NCBI GenBank assembly: GCA_032209605.1
Contig: JASFXZ010000039.1
Span: forward strand, 806,001 to 870,000
DNA from: Mactromeris polynyma
Lineage: Eukaryota; Mollusca; Bivalvia; Venerida; Mactridae
Length of the DNA: 64,000 bases
Direction of reading: 5' to 3'
Part shown: piece after piece, positions 34,992 to 48,170 of the stretch
Position numbering within the stretch: the first letter of the stretch is position 1
How the letters are laid out: the number at the start of each line of letters is the position of its first letter
The notes under the pieces: generated by a model
Databases searched by the model: none
What the model was told of the DNA's origin: nothing
Seen by the model: only the letters and a program-made list of their open reading frames with translations
Made by a program: the position numbers and the translations under genes

Positions 34992-37900
34992 TCTCAAAGT
35001 CACCATATATAATGCATTTGAATCAATTTCCTCTCTAAAGCTCATATTAATGTGACTCATTACGTATTCGGACCTGATATCTAATATATACAGTATTGCT
35101 TGCACTTTATGTGAAATTTACTTTTTTGATGTTAAAGACCCTTTGTTAGTAAGATTAATGATGTATAAATGAACTGAAGAAGAGTTACTCTAAGTGTCTA
35201 TAAAAGTGAGGATGTTGTGTAATTTATATGCTATAAAGATTAAGCATCTTATATTATATAGTTGAATACAGAGTTGAAACACGATACTCCCATGTTTTGC
35301 TACAGGAGATTGACAATATCACCGCAGGATGACATCAGATATGTGAGCTGGATGTATATTTAAAATAGAAGACGTGCTGTTTTGTGGCATGTTCTTGTAT
35401 GTCACTGAGAACACATTAACACCTTATTTGTTCGAGGTGATGTATGCCTTGTTTAGTTCATACTCACCTCCATACATCATACTCTCTGACTGGTCACATG
35501 TGTAGCTGTGAGGAACAGTTGAAATGTAAAACATTATTTCTGTAAATATATCAGATTACTCTTGTTATGACCTTATTTGGATTGTTTATCTATTTAAAAT
35601 GACTTGAGTGTAAATATTTTACTATATTCTAATATTATCCATCTATTATTTGATTATAAAGAAATATAATCCGCTTTTGTGAGTGCTTGCTTTACAAAGC
35701 AGTTGTGTTATCAAATTGAGTTTCAGCTTTACCTCCAAATCTTGACAAGGAGTAAACTTGCATACTAGAGGGAAGTAACTGCTACTGTCTTAAGTTATCA
35801 AACTAAGGGAGAGAACCATTGTTTCGAATTTCAGCAGAAACATGTTCTAGTTACTTCCCTTTACTGTTTATCTTCAGAAATACTTAATATGAACACAGTT
35901 TGATTAATTGAAGTTCAATACTTTTCTGTTTTCAGAATTTCACAGGAATTAATTCTGCTCATAAATATTATGTACATGTATGTATTTATTTATGTATCTA
36001 TTTGCTGTTATACATTAGTTGGTCATAAAATACTAATGCAGGAAGACAGGATGAGGCATGATCATGAGTTCATTATGTATGTTGCCTGCTCAGCCAAAAT
36101 TCAAGATCATATCTCTGATGTAGGTACAAGTATCTTATCATTTTCATACAAAATTATAGATGTGTTACTGTGGTGATTTAAATTTAAGCCCATCCTGTGT
36201 TAGGCTTATCAGTTAGAATCTTATACTGTGTTTATTGTTGATAATTTCAACAGAACCATACATCAAAGGATCAGTGTGATAAGGAAATGATTACAAAATT
36301 GCTTTGGTTCCATTCATTATGACTGAAATACGCTTGGGTATAGAAACTATACTGCAGGTCATGAGTTTGCTTCATGTAATAGCATGATAAAGGTAATTGT
36401 ATGTGATGCAATTCTGCTTTGTTACTGGTTCGTTGAATGAACTGCAGCTGGCAAGTCAATGAATTCACATTTTAAGCTTTACCTTAAGACTTAGACTTTA
36501 TTTTAATTTTAATTTGAAGCAGAAATGATATACACATGTTTCAGTGAAATTGTGGCTAACTTTTTAGGTTAACATTGAATTATCAACTTTATATTGAGTT
36601 GATCAGTTAACTGTTTACTGCTCAGTGTTTTACGGCTCTGAGTGTTGGGGAGATAGTTATCAGATATTGACAGATAACCCCGAAATCTGCTTTTGAATCA
36701 TCGTGCAGATCACAAGCTATCATTCTGACTCATTTGTTAGCTTTATGAGTTAAAAATGCATTGAAATGTCCATGTAGTTCAACATGAAATCTCTTTATTA
36801 AATGTTCTCTAAATATCAAATTATTGGAGATTTTTTCAGCTATTTTGACAAGGGGACTAACTCTGCATAAGTAATATCTCATTAGTTGTTATCCTCTCAA
36901 ATGTCATTCTTTGGCCCAGTATTCATGAACCTACCTTAGTATGCAATTGAACTTTAATGCATTGCATGATTTATCAAGTTGATTTGCATTTATTTGATTA
37001 CATCAGTCAAATGTGTAAATAAAATGGTATTGATCATTATTTTACCAGTCCTGTGCATTCTTAATTTATGAGGTGGTCTTTATATTGAGGTGGTCTTTAA
37101 GTGAGGTTTTACTGTATTTTGATCAACAAGGCATTGAGGATTTTTATATTATCCCAGTGGTTGAAGTAATTGGAACATTTCAATGTTTTGATGGATGTGT
37201 AACTTAAAACTCTAATCCAATGTTTGTGATTGATGTATGTGCTCGCAGAATAGCATCTGGTATATACAAGAAACATGGTGAAATAATGGGTTCTGTTGAC
37301 AAGATAGACTGGTGACTGTTGTTTATACATACTCCACATTTTAAGACTACTAGGAGTACAAAGGAATCTAATTATGAGACTTAATTAACTAACATGATAC
37401 AAATACTCACACATCATTATCACATTCATCATTGTAGGGAGGTAGCTGTAAAAATGGGTACAAAAATGGAATATCCAGATAAAGAAAATGCTTTTTCATC
37501 AGTAATATTGATTAACCTGTTTTTTTTGTTGGTTAATATCTAGCAAGTGATGAATTCACGTCCAGTAATTATACAAACAGATGTCCCCACAGCCCTTAGG
37601 GGTCCTTCTACAGCATTGTTCATGGACGTTCTCGGAGATTATTAAATTTTCTAACAAAGGGCTTATGTCAACATGTTTGACCTTGCCATCACTGTGGAAG
37701 ACATTTTATGTCCTTGTGCAATGTGTCATTAAATATCTGAACTGTGAGAAAATCGTAATAGAAGAAAATTAAATAAAATCCTGGCTTCTCTGTAACTTTT
37801 TTTAATGCTCCTGTGCGAAGGAGGGAATGTATTGATTCACCATCTGATCTTGATCTTAATGATTTGGGTGTTTACAAATATTCATTTAAGCTTATATCTA

Positions 37901-38719
37901 AACCTGAGGGTATAAGTTACTACCATTTCTTCTCCATACGATGTTAACTTGATTCTAGACAGCCAAAAATCAGGGATGTCATTTTCTCGTTTTTCAAAAC
38001 TAAATGAATAAAGAAGTCAGAGCAGGATCTAAAAGTTCAACAACACGAAATAAGAATTGATTCAGTCTTCAAGGATCGGCTCTAACATTGAATGCAGTTT
38101 GTCATAAATACTGGGAAAAGCCCGGAGCATAAAATGTTCCTTGAACAATACTGTAATAATAATATAAGGCTGATGAAATCTAAAATATTGTAGCTTATGG
38201 TTGCTAAATTAAGATAGGAATTATAATGTGCTCTGACTTTAATCTGATTATAGGTTAAAAGTTGAAAGTATTCTTAACTTTCCTACATACCTTATACACT
38301 TTGATTTTATCATGATTATTGTTATAATAATATTATCGTGTATTTTCTCTTTTAATTATTTAAAGAGGCCATTATTATTTCTACAGTCGTGTTAGTACAC
38401 ACACTGACCTTGGTCAGTAAGTTTGTCAATATTTTTACTATATATTGATACATGGAATCAATTTATTTTCTTTAAATACACAGTAATGTACTTATGTTGA
38501 CTTGACAGATTTTTAGCACTGTGCATAAAAAGGTTTTCTCGTATACTGGTATTTGTTTAAATGGGTGTGTCTTATATTTGGTAGCAAGTTTAGTCCATGT
38601 TTGATATAAAAAAATTCCTTGGGAAGGAAAAATACCAGATGATTTTAGCTTTTTGGGACAGAAAAAATATTATTTTGGGATTTTTAGGAGTGTCAGTCAC
38701 TTAGAATGTCCAATAACAT
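34992..38719. other. AT-rich intron-like DNA with a small hairpin
   Basis: At 35767-35862, AGAGGGAAGTAACT is followed by its inverted near-copy AGTTACTTCCCTTT about 70 bp later, forming a foldback of the window's GGGARGTAACT motif family. Near 37068-37111, GAGGTGGTCTTTA is repeated and followed by GAGGTTTTACTGTA, which resembles a single pogo/Tigger-type terminus. Frames of 60-76 codons are unrecognised. Confidence 0.5.
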
Positions 38720-38866
38720 AGGGTAATAAGTAACCATGAGTAACAATTGTTGGATGACTTTCTCACATACAAATTCTGCATCCTGGGTGGGATTTGAATC
38801 CGTAGCAGTTAGGTGCTGGTGATTTGATTATGGACCTTAACCACTCGGCCACCTAAGGTCCCCTTT
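38720..38866 (-). mobile_element. tRNA-Ser-like SINE head
   Basis: On the minus strand the sequence reads GGTGGCCGAGTGGTTAAGG, a very typical serine/leucine tRNA D arm and A box. A long gap like a type II tRNA variable arm follows, then GGATTCAAATCCCACCC as T arm and B box. The anticodon stem does not pair and no acceptor stem closes, so it is a SINE head or tRNA pseudogene. The left boundary is a guess. Confidence 0.7.
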
Positions 38867-40262
38867 AGATTGGACGCTATTGTAGGTTAAACCAGTGTCT
38901 ACGACTATTCTCTTCATGTGTGGTACATGTCTAGTGTCCAACAGTATATAAATACATACCCTTTCAGTACATACAGGAGTTTATTGATTCACTATTGGAT
39001 AAAATCATTTATGGAGACTTTGGCCTATCTTATTGTTACCGCTCATAACAGTGGCCCAGTGTTGATTCAGTTTAACATCTGCAATTTTTTTTTTCAGTGT
39101 ATGGAAATAAAACAATGTTCGGATTTATAATTTGATTACAGCTAGTGTACTAGAAACTTGAAAGGTGCGGTTGTCGTCTTTTTGTTATTCAATGTTCACT
39201 TGGTGCATGACTGTCTGTTTAGTGCAATGTCTTGAGAAAGAAGTGAAGGATTTAAATATTTATTTGAAACTGTGTCATTCAATGATTTTCATATTAAATG
39301 GATTTAGATATTGGCAGATTGTAAAATACTTAAAGTCATAATATAACAAAGTTATTCTTAATATGCTCGTACAATGGGTCAGGTGTCAGAAGACAGTATT
39401 TGATATATTCATTGTCAAATAGTTAACAAAGTAAAGTTTGATAGTTGAATGAAATGTCGGCACTTTATTGCGAGTGTAACTTGCTGTTGATTTATGATAT
39501 TCTTGTTCTGTTGTGCTGAAGTCTTTGTGATTGGTTACTGACATGGTTGGAATACTCACCAATGCAATAGTATATAATTATATCTGACCTAAAGAAATCA
39601 AATTGTTTTATAGAAATGTGGCATAATGCAGGTTGTATTTCCAAGTTGAAAGTTACTATAATGCAAAATGTTTAAGCACCTAAAAAGTTTATTTACAACA
39701 AATTAATTGACTAATTGGTCTGACAACACAAATAATATTATGTGATCATTTAATCAATTTTTATAATATTTCCTGTTATAGCAATAACTTTAAGCAATTT
39801 ATTAGACTTCAGTAAACTTTCATGTCTTTAATTTCCAGTTCAAATTGTTTCAAAGGTTTCCATTGTATGAAACCTGCAGTATTATACTTAATATATACAA
39901 CAGTGCAGACAACAAGTAGGATTGGTTTGGAGACTAGCTGGATTAGTTGTTACAATATCTTCCGGGGTCAGGATTATAATTTTTTATTGCAATAATATCT
40001 TTCACGCTATCTTTGCTTTAGGCCTTCAACGATAAAGTTGGAGTCGTATGGGCCGTCAGATTTCTTTGATAATATATACAAATCCTTTCATACAAAGGGG
40101 AAATATCATATTGTTTGTTACAATATTTGACAACAGTACAGTAGTATAGAAAAGATTTAATTTATTGCTGGAATGCACTGAATTTCCTTTCCTAGTGAAT
40201 CTGTGCAGCTGTTTGCTTAAAGTCAGTATTAAAGTCCGCACTTTACAATAATGTGTGTATAA
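38867..40262. other. AT-rich stretch, no gene seen
   Basis: Frames of 61-70 codons only (38918-39130, 40056-40241). A short T run occurs near 39087. No repeat termini were recognised. Confidence 0.5.
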
Positions 40263-40280
40263 GGGGGGGGGGGGGGGGGG
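40263..40280 (+). repeat. Run of 18 G
   Basis: An uninterrupted homopolymer of G lies in otherwise AT-rich DNA. Such tracts can form G-quadruplexes and are often unstable or miscounted in assemblies. Confidence 0.95.
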
Positions 40281-41337
40281 TTGAATCCACTCTCGTCAGC
40301 CTAGTATAAAAGATATCAACATGTAAATCAAACTTTTATATATAGTGCATGTAATATATTAATTATACAAAATATTTTCATATTGTGTACAATTATTTTG
40401 GCAATGGTGGTATATACTGTCAATTTACAATTCAATCAGAATACTACTACATGTATTGCTATGTCTGTTTGTCACTATTTTCCCAATCATGTGCTGTATA
40501 CTGACCCTGACCCACAGCTAGGTTACAGTTAGCGGTCCTCGAGTAAATAAAAACAGACTATAGTTTGATATCTTGGTCAGGACTCTGGTGTTAATTACTT
40601 TTAAATCAGACTGAGATCAATTAATTTACTGATAATTATCATATAACACAATATGCAATTAAGTTTGTATTTAGCTAAGAGAACACTCTGATGTATCTAA
40701 CACTTGAATGAGTCTCTAAATGGCACCCTCGCAAGTCAAAATCTATACTACCTTTGAACATTGAATCTAGGTAAGGGTAAACCATGTAGTTTGATTTTGA
40801 CTCTTGTGAGTTCTTCTCAGGGACTCATTTGCAGATCATGTAAATCATTGTGTTTTCTTAACAAAATACTGACAGAGCCATTCAGTACCAGTTTTAGGTA
40901 AACACTGTGACCTATAGAAAAGGGTTGTATTGGACTGAAATGTACAATAATCTTCCTGACCTACATAATCAACCGTAAATTGACATCACTGACCTAGAAA
41001 TCAATTTCGTAAAGAAGACTGTGAAATTGTATATCCATTCGGTTTCTCATTCTTCACTGGTTCAATTGAACTTTCATTCTATGGTACTTGTACAAGTAAG
41101 TGACTAATGTACAGATGTCACCTAAAGCTGTAAGCCAATTATCATGCAAGCTTTTGTCAGCAATTCTATACCATTTTCTTGGTATAATAATTATTCAATT
41201 AATTTCTGATACTGTATATGTATCTATGTTTCACACTAACATTCTCAGCAGCAGCTGGTACCAGTCTTAATTGTTAAAATGTCAGTGTTACATAGTGCTG
41301 TATAAGCCTATCGAGTAAAGTAAGCTGTAAGGTAATT
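40281..41337. other. AT-rich stretch, nothing recognised
   Basis: No frame above 60 codons and no clear repeat structure. Confidence 0.5.
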
Positions 41338-41612
41338 GTGGTCTAAGGCTTTTTCAGTTACAATGTGGTCTATGTTTTGTGGTTAGGTTATGTGGTCTAA
41401 GTTGTAGTTAGGTGGTCTAGGATTTAAGGTTTAAAATACGGTCTATTAACTTTTAGGTTAAGACGTAAGATTTGTGATTATGTTGTCAACAATTATAAGG
41501 TTATGTTGTCTAAACTGAATGGCCATGCATGTGGTCTATTTTTAGCTTTGAGATAGTGTGGTCTTATCTTTGAGGTTGTATGGTCTACACTTTTAGTTAT
41601 ATGGTGTGTTCT
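41338..41612. repeat. Degenerate tandem repeat based on TATGTGGTCTAAG
   Basis: GTGGTCTA or a one-base variant occurs about nine times at irregular spacing of roughly 20-45 bp, usually preceded by AGGTTAT or a similar phrase. It looks like an old, decayed minisatellite. Confidence 0.65.
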
Positions 41613-43018
41613 CTTATAGTGATTATTCATCATTTAGCTTCATTTTACTTGTGGAAACAGATGAAAAGCTGTCTTTTTTTAACATTGAAGTGAAAATTAT
41701 TAGGAACACAAAATTTGTTGATGTTTTAGTCTGCTGTCAAAACAGCTTCATCCATAAACATCCATAAATGCCGGCATGTAAAGTCCATTGTTTTCCATCA
41801 TTTAGGGAGCCTTTATAATTAAGGGAAAGTATTAATGTCATCCCAGTTGTCAGGTGCTGCTTTCTATTTATGGAATTAATGATGTTGGTGTCCATTTAAT
41901 AAGTCTGGTACATCCTAATTGCTGTAAAATATATTAAGGCTAAGGACATTAAATCTGATCATTAAATTGTGTGGTTATATATATAATACAAGTATAAATA
42001 GTTTATTGCATTAAAACATAACATGTTTCAAAGCAATATAATGTACATAACAGCAAAAGGCAATTGGTTTTGCAGGAGCACATGATGTTATACAGTGCAA
42101 ACATTTTACATTTTGTTGTACATGTATCTAAACAAACATGCAGTCATGACGATAAAAAATATATGTTAAGACTTGTAGGGAAATTTGTGATCTTACTTGC
42201 CATGTACTAGCTTTTTGTCCTCTCATGGTTTCAAATGACAGGGGTTTAGAAACTGGCTTTGAAACTGAAATTAAACTTGATGAAATGGAAACATAACAAT
42301 GATTTTGGTGAAAGTTGCTATGGTTTATGGACCCTGTTATGATGATGGGGAATATGATTTATTAGTTTGTGAAACAATCATTGTAGAAAATTGTCTTTGT
42401 TCTTTGCTTTTGATCTTACTTTTCAAACTTATATACACCATGAAATGAATTGTTTTGTATTTGAACTTACAAGGACTTTGTTCTGTTTGATTATATTAAG
42501 GTCCCCACTGCAGAGTCATATTTAAGGAGCTTTATTGTCAGTGGTGTGGAATATTTATGTTCTGTTGAAAAGCATGTAGGAATGTAAATCACATTCAAAC
42601 ATTTAATATTAAAAGCTACTTTAATGTTGACTATAGTATATGAATTTATGATCGTAATGTGGATTGGAAGAGTTATCTTCCCTGACTGTGTGACAATCAA
42701 TTTCAAATATCTCACAGTTATACATTGGACACAAACTCTATATTACTGTGATAAAGTTCATACTTTTATTATTTTATCAGTCATTATGACTGCTTGACTT
42801 GGTGTCCTTTGATAACTACACAGTAAAACAATAATTATTGCTTTCCCCACCTATTATTTGGGTCATATTGGAAAACTGGTCACTAAAAGTTGAATGTTAA
42901 AGATGATTGCTCGCTAATTAATTGGGTTCCAGTATAATTTTGGATAACCTTTGGAAATGGTTGCAGCATGATAATGCAATTGGTACATTCACATTACTTT
43001 CAATTAATGAGCTCTCAA
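41613..43018. other. AT-rich stretch, no gene seen
   Basis: One 74-codon minus frame at 42491-42715 with no recognisable motif; nothing else found. Confidence 0.5.
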
Positions 43019-43110
43019 CCCCTGCGAAATATTCAAGAACAGTTCAAGAAAAGTTCATTCACAGTTCAAGAACTAAGTTCAAGAACTGTACCTGAAGTGT
43101 TCTTCAAATG

Positions 43111-43368
43111 TTCAAGAACATTTCAAGCACTTTTTAAGAAATGTTAAATTGGACAATTTTTTAATTTTTTAAGAACAATGTGTTCTTGTAGAGTCTTTAA
43201 AAACAGTTCTTGAACAGTTCAAGAACTTTGTTCTAGACCTGTTCTTGAACACTTCAAGAACCTGAATACTTGAACTGTTCTTGAACAGAAGTTCTTCAAC
43301 TGTTCTTAAAAAGTGCCTGAAATTGTCCAATTTAACATTTCTTAAACAGTACTTGAAATGTTCTTGAA
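43111..43368. repeat. 49-bp inverted repeat inside the palindrome-packed element
   Basis: The arms 43111-43159 and 43320-43368 match as inverted complements at 47 of 49 positions and include AAATGTTAAATTGGACAATT. The 160-bp loop is itself filled with GTTCTTGAAC palindromes. Confidence 0.9.
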
Positions 43369-44099
43369 TACTTAAAGAACTGTTTTTAAGAACTTTTCAA
43401 GAACAACTAGAGTTCTTGAACTGTTCAAGAACCTGAATTCGTCAATACTGTAACCACCCTCACTGAAATAATATTCCATTTATTAAAACCACAACTTAAT
43501 TGTAGTTGAATGTAACATTATAAATGTCCAACATGATTGGACTGTCACCTTTATTTCACTGATTAAGGTAATCATTCCATCATTGGATAAAGTATTCAGT
43601 TTATAAAGATGAAGTATTTCTACAAATACAAATTTATAAAGATGCGTAATTTTCCTTCTATTTATATGGTAACTTAAAACACAATTAAAACTATTTCTAA
43701 ATTGTGAAATGTATGTTAAATTTAATTTCACAGTAGTTGCAAGTTATATATTCTGGGCAATCCTTCACTGTATATTTTTTTAATGGTGCTTTTATTGGAA
43801 GCAAATAAAAAAGTATGTAATTTTTTATAAAGGGAGGTAATTTACTAAAATACTTCAAAATATTAAAAAAAAATGTTAGTTTAAGTCTTGGAAATGACAT
43901 AATTTGGTAACAATGTCAATTTTCTTATGTTTTACGACTACAATGAACTTCATTTGCCATAAATAGATCATACTTTTGCAAGAATAGAATTTACAGATTA
44001 TGTTCAATAAACATCCTTGAAATGTTCAAGAACAATTTTAAGAACAATTCAAGCGCAAGAATATCACAATTTCTTTAATTAAAAAAAATGTAACTAAAT

Positions 44100-44300
44100 T
44101 GTGTTCAAGAAAAATCCTTGAAATGTTCAAGAACATTTTTAAAAACAGTTCAAGAACATCAGAGGTTACACTGTGTTCTAGAAAAGTCCTTCAAATGATC
44201 AAGAACATTTTTAAGAACAGTTCAAGAACATCAGAGGTTACACTGTGTTCTAGAAAAGTCCTTCAAATGATCAAGAACAGTTTAAGAACGGTATCAGAAC
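44100..44300. repeat. 72-bp tandem repeat, nearly three copies
   Basis: The phrase TGTGTTC.AGAAAA.TCCTT begins at 44100, 44172 and 44244, exactly 72 bp apart. Because 72 is divisible by three, a 75-codon repetitive frame crosses it (44099-44326). It is a by-product of the repeat, which also carries the TTCAAGAAC motif. Confidence 0.9.
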
Positions 44301-44464
44301 ATCACAGATTCTTAAAAAGTTCTTGAACTGTTCTTAAAGAGTGTTCAAGAACAGTTCAAGTACAAGTGTTCTTGAACATCCTTCATGAACTGATCAAGAA
44401 CGTTTACTTATTTCAAGAACTGTTCTTGAACTGCTCTTGAGCACAAGAACTGATTTCGCAGGGG

Positions 44465-47400
44465 AATGGAAAACTGACCCCAATTTCTAATTATTTTGTC
44501 ATTAATGAATTGTTTTAATAATGATTATGGCTTTATAATGTTGCAGGCATTTAAGTAAGACAGCTTTACAAAACTCCATTGCTGTTTAGGAAATGTTCAC
44601 TACCCGACCATGTGATCACTCAAGTCATTCTTTCAGCTGCTCTAGAAATGACTCTTCCTTGTAACAAATAGACGACCATTGGCCAAATATTATCTTACTG
44701 TTTTGTCCATAAAATATCTGGTAATCTAGATGATTGTGACATTATACTCTCCTTATTTGCCCTAAGAATATGTTCTAAGGATTGCCACATGTGATATATG
44801 GCTAACTCATTTGATATAAACAATAGATAGACTCTTAGAATAATATAATACATAAATTGTACTTCCTAGAAATGGCTTATATACTGTATACCTTGTCCTC
44901 CAATGTACGTATGACACATTTATAGTTTTCAATAGTCTTCTGTCTGGGTAGTTACTCCTTGTTAATCCATTTGTGGTGGAGGATATATAGCTTTGGATGC
45001 TTTATCTTCAATTACAACATCAAGATGCTGTGACATTTGGAATGAACATCTACTGCTAGGCCTTTATTTGGGAATGGTCGTCCCAATCACTGTAGGCTGG
45101 ATTTTGATATATATTTATCAACCTTGCAACTTGATGGCTAAGATTGATGATATTGCATTAAAATGCATTCTTTCTACACTGCAAATTGATCCCTGTGAGT
45201 GACATAAGTAATTTGTGTGGCAGAGAATATTGCTGGTACATAACCCATGAACGGGCTGGTTAATGTTACTTGAGCTGCTACTATAGACTGTTTCACTAAA
45301 ATATTGTTAGATTACTGTGCTGACCTGTAGACCTTATGTATTCCTAGCTCATTCAGAAAATCTGAATGTGTAAGCGTTCATTTAGGTCAGAAAAATAGAT
45401 AACTTATAAAACTATGTTTTAAACTATAGTTGAATAGAAATACAGATCACCACCATCAATTTTGAAAATGAAGATTATTGTATATTACAGACATAAATAT
45501 CACTTCATTCTCAATATTTGAGGCTTAAGTAGCAGGATAGCATATAAGTAAATCGATAGCAAACCATTCAGGTTTTAAAGGAACGGCATTGTAGTCCCTA
45601 TAACATCATCTTCTCTGTTACTCAGTAGACCCATAAACCAAGAAAAACATCAAAATATTTTGTCTGAAAAATACTTCATATTTTCATGAGATAATTTAAC
45701 TGTACTTGTATGGCAGTGTTTACACTTACTCCTAATGCTTATGAACATTGACAAAATAACCACAAACTGGTGTATAGGCAGACTTGAAATGTCTGTATAT
45801 TCTCAACTGTGAAATTATTTTCATGTTTGCAATTGGACCTCTTGTTGTTTCTTCTTTGTGCAATTTAAAGTTGCTGTGTGCTTTACTCTCCTTCAGTCCA
45901 GGGTTGCCAATAGAGAAGTAGAAGACATAGTGTCACTATTTGACCTTCAGCATCATGGGTCATTCACAATGGCCTTGTACTCTGATTATAGTCTCTCCAC
46001 ATCACATTTTATGGCCAATTTAGTAAGTTTACTCTAATAATGGAGCGGGGAAGAATGTTAATACATCCCTACCATTCATTACTGGTCCCATTATTGCGAC
46101 TTGGTGTATTGTGGGATGCCGTTAAAATGAGTGACCAGGGCTTTATCATAGTTGTCTGTCTTTTGTTCAGTCGTCTCATCTGTGTTGTGAAGAATTGCTC
46201 TTTGTGTGTGTGAAATAGATTTATTACTTTTTGCTCTAATTTGGTTGGTACTCGAGGCTGTGTAAAAATATGGAATTATTTTGACTGAGATACATTATCA
46301 TTTATGAAGCTTTTTGAAAATTTAAGAAAAATATATGGAAAACTTCTTTTTTGTATTGGATGGATTTGTGTTAAATTATCATCTTGTGTTTTTGGAAAGT
46401 AATGCATACTTTTGTTCCTTGTATAATCTCATTTCATTATCTGTGAATGCATGTATAAGTGTACAGCAAATATTATGGTGAGTGCTTAGGTTAAAGTGCT
46501 TGTCTATATTAGGAAAACCTTGTCTCAATGTCATTTTTAGTGTCTTAAATGAGGACAAGAGTTTGGAAATCTATTTATTTACAGACTTGTATTTTAAGTT
46601 TTAAGTCATGGGGATAATAGTCACAGATTTCTTACAATCTTGAACTTTGACCTTCTCAGGTGAATTTGATCTACTTTTGTTCTGCAATATATCTCACTGA
46701 TAGACTGATCATAATAAGTGCTATAATATGAGAATTCTTGGCCTAAGTGGTCATTTAGCTACTCTGTCATGTAAACAACTGACCATTAGATGTCAGGACA
46801 TTTGATACTATGATAATACTTCAGGGACATATGGTCAGTCTTGCTTGAAATGCCATTCTGTCAGTTAGTAGCAAAGAAAATAATGTAAAGCAGCTTTTAA
46901 TGGCCCTCACTCAATTTTGTTGCAGTTTTACATATCAAACATTAATTGCTGCAGGCATACCCATAATTATAACAATGTTTTTATAGTATACATGTACTTA
47001 CATAAATAAATGCATCTCGTTACACAGAGATAAATATCTGGATAATACCTGACTTTAATATTGTATACATATAATTATATTTTACAAAATTAGTTGTTTT
47101 ATTGCTTCAATTTTACTCATAGTCTTCTGTTATCCTGTGTCTGGCTTCAAATTTCATTCACAAAATCTGTCTAAATATTGAAAGTGATCTTCCATCTCCC
47201 TGTTATATTGTTTTCCTTTGTCTGTATATAAGCCGTAGTCTCCCTCATTACTTATTCATTCCATACAATGCTGTACTATAGAGGTAAGTGGTAATGAGTT
47301 ATTGATACCTCATCCCTTGGTAATTGTCAAATAAGAAACATACCGTAATGCTTTTTGAATATTTATCCTGTCTGGCAGCATCCCTCTCCACTATAGTGTC

Positions 47401-47947
47401 TAGTTTACTGTGATTGTCCTGTCTCACTCCTCTTGCATTTCTCTGGTAATGCAAATGCTGGTTTAAACCGTTGCATGGCTTGCGCTTGGAATAATAATGT
47501 GCACCATTCCATATACCCTTATCTGATATCCTTAACACTGATTCAGCATTGTGCTGTATTTCAGCATTGCCACTTAGTGACTGTCCAGTTACTGGTAGCA
47601 TCTTTAGATTGCCACTCTGTTTGGGAGTTTACCTCTTGGATTGTTAGAATGGAAATTGCTGCTTGGACAATTTTTCTAGATCAAATGCAACCTAAAAAGT
47701 TTCTGACCTAGGTATGACACAAACAGGAGGCTATACAATTGTATGGGTTTGTCCAGGTGTTCTATGATGCAGCAATCATAAATGTGTTGTCCATACATTT
47801 GTATTTGTTTTTTATGACCTGATACATCATCAAATGTTCTGTATTGTACAGATGTTGGAGTGTATGAACCTTGAAGTAATGAATACCCTTTATTTAGCAA
47901 GATATTTTCACTAAGATTAAATGAGTTGAATTTAAGGGTCAAATATT
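44465..47947. other. AT-rich intron-like DNA
   Basis: Frames are open on both strands at about 47300-47710 (100 codons minus, 92 codons plus), in slightly GC-richer sequence. The translations show no motif I know and no matched acceptor and donor pair. The rest is featureless. Confidence 0.45.
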
Positions 47948-48170
47948 CTATGGCAGAGTGGTTGAGGACTTGGCATTGCTTTTTTTCACCCCAACTGTGG
48001 GTTAAAGCCTCATCATGGGTTACTAATATGGTACCTTTCACGTGAGAATGCCTAGCTACCCTACCTTAGCAGACGAAGTCATGCAGTTGACTTGATGAAG
48101 GTTGGTGGAGACTAATACCCAATGTAACCATATATTTAGTTATCCGACAGGGGCACCAAATATGGTCTTC
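47948..48170 (+). mobile_element. tRNA-like SINE
   Basis: The head reads TGGCAGAGTGGTTGAGG, like a serine/leucine tRNA A box, and GTGGGTTAAAGCCTC, like a B box with one change from GGTTCRANNCC. A body with CACGTGAGAATGCC and GACGAAGTCATGCAG follows. The start is well placed but the 3' end is uncertain. No target duplication was found. The 121-codon minus frame 47676-48041 runs across it and is probably accidental. Confidence 0.65.

Larger units (their letters stand above)
43019..44464. mobile_element. 1.45-kb palindrome-packed element with 12-bp terminal inverted repeats
   Basis: The termini are CCCCTGCGAAAT (43019-43030) and its exact inverted complement ATTTCGCAGGGG (44453-44464). The two flanks, about 43030-43435 and 44010-44445, contain about 24 exact TTCAAGAA or TTCTTGAA octamers, mostly inside GTTCAAGAAC or GTTCTTGAAC. 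The left flank also holds a 49-bp inverted repeat, 43111-43159 against 43320-43368, with two mismatches. The middle 570 bp lacks the motif and has two short minus frames without known domains. The only flank identity is AA on each side. It is a non-autonomous or foldback DNA element; I know no family with this make-up. Confidence 0.85.

Noticed and set aside
38780..38866. Functional tRNA-Ser on the minus strand
   Set aside because: The A and B boxes are good, but the anticodon stem and acceptor stem do not close.
44099..44326. 75-codon frame with a 24-residue repeat as a small repeat protein
   Set aside because: It is explained by a 72-bp tandem repeat within the palindrome-packed element.
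47676..48041. 121-codon minus-strand frame as a gene
   Set aside because: It runs through a plus-strand SINE head and has no recognisable domain.
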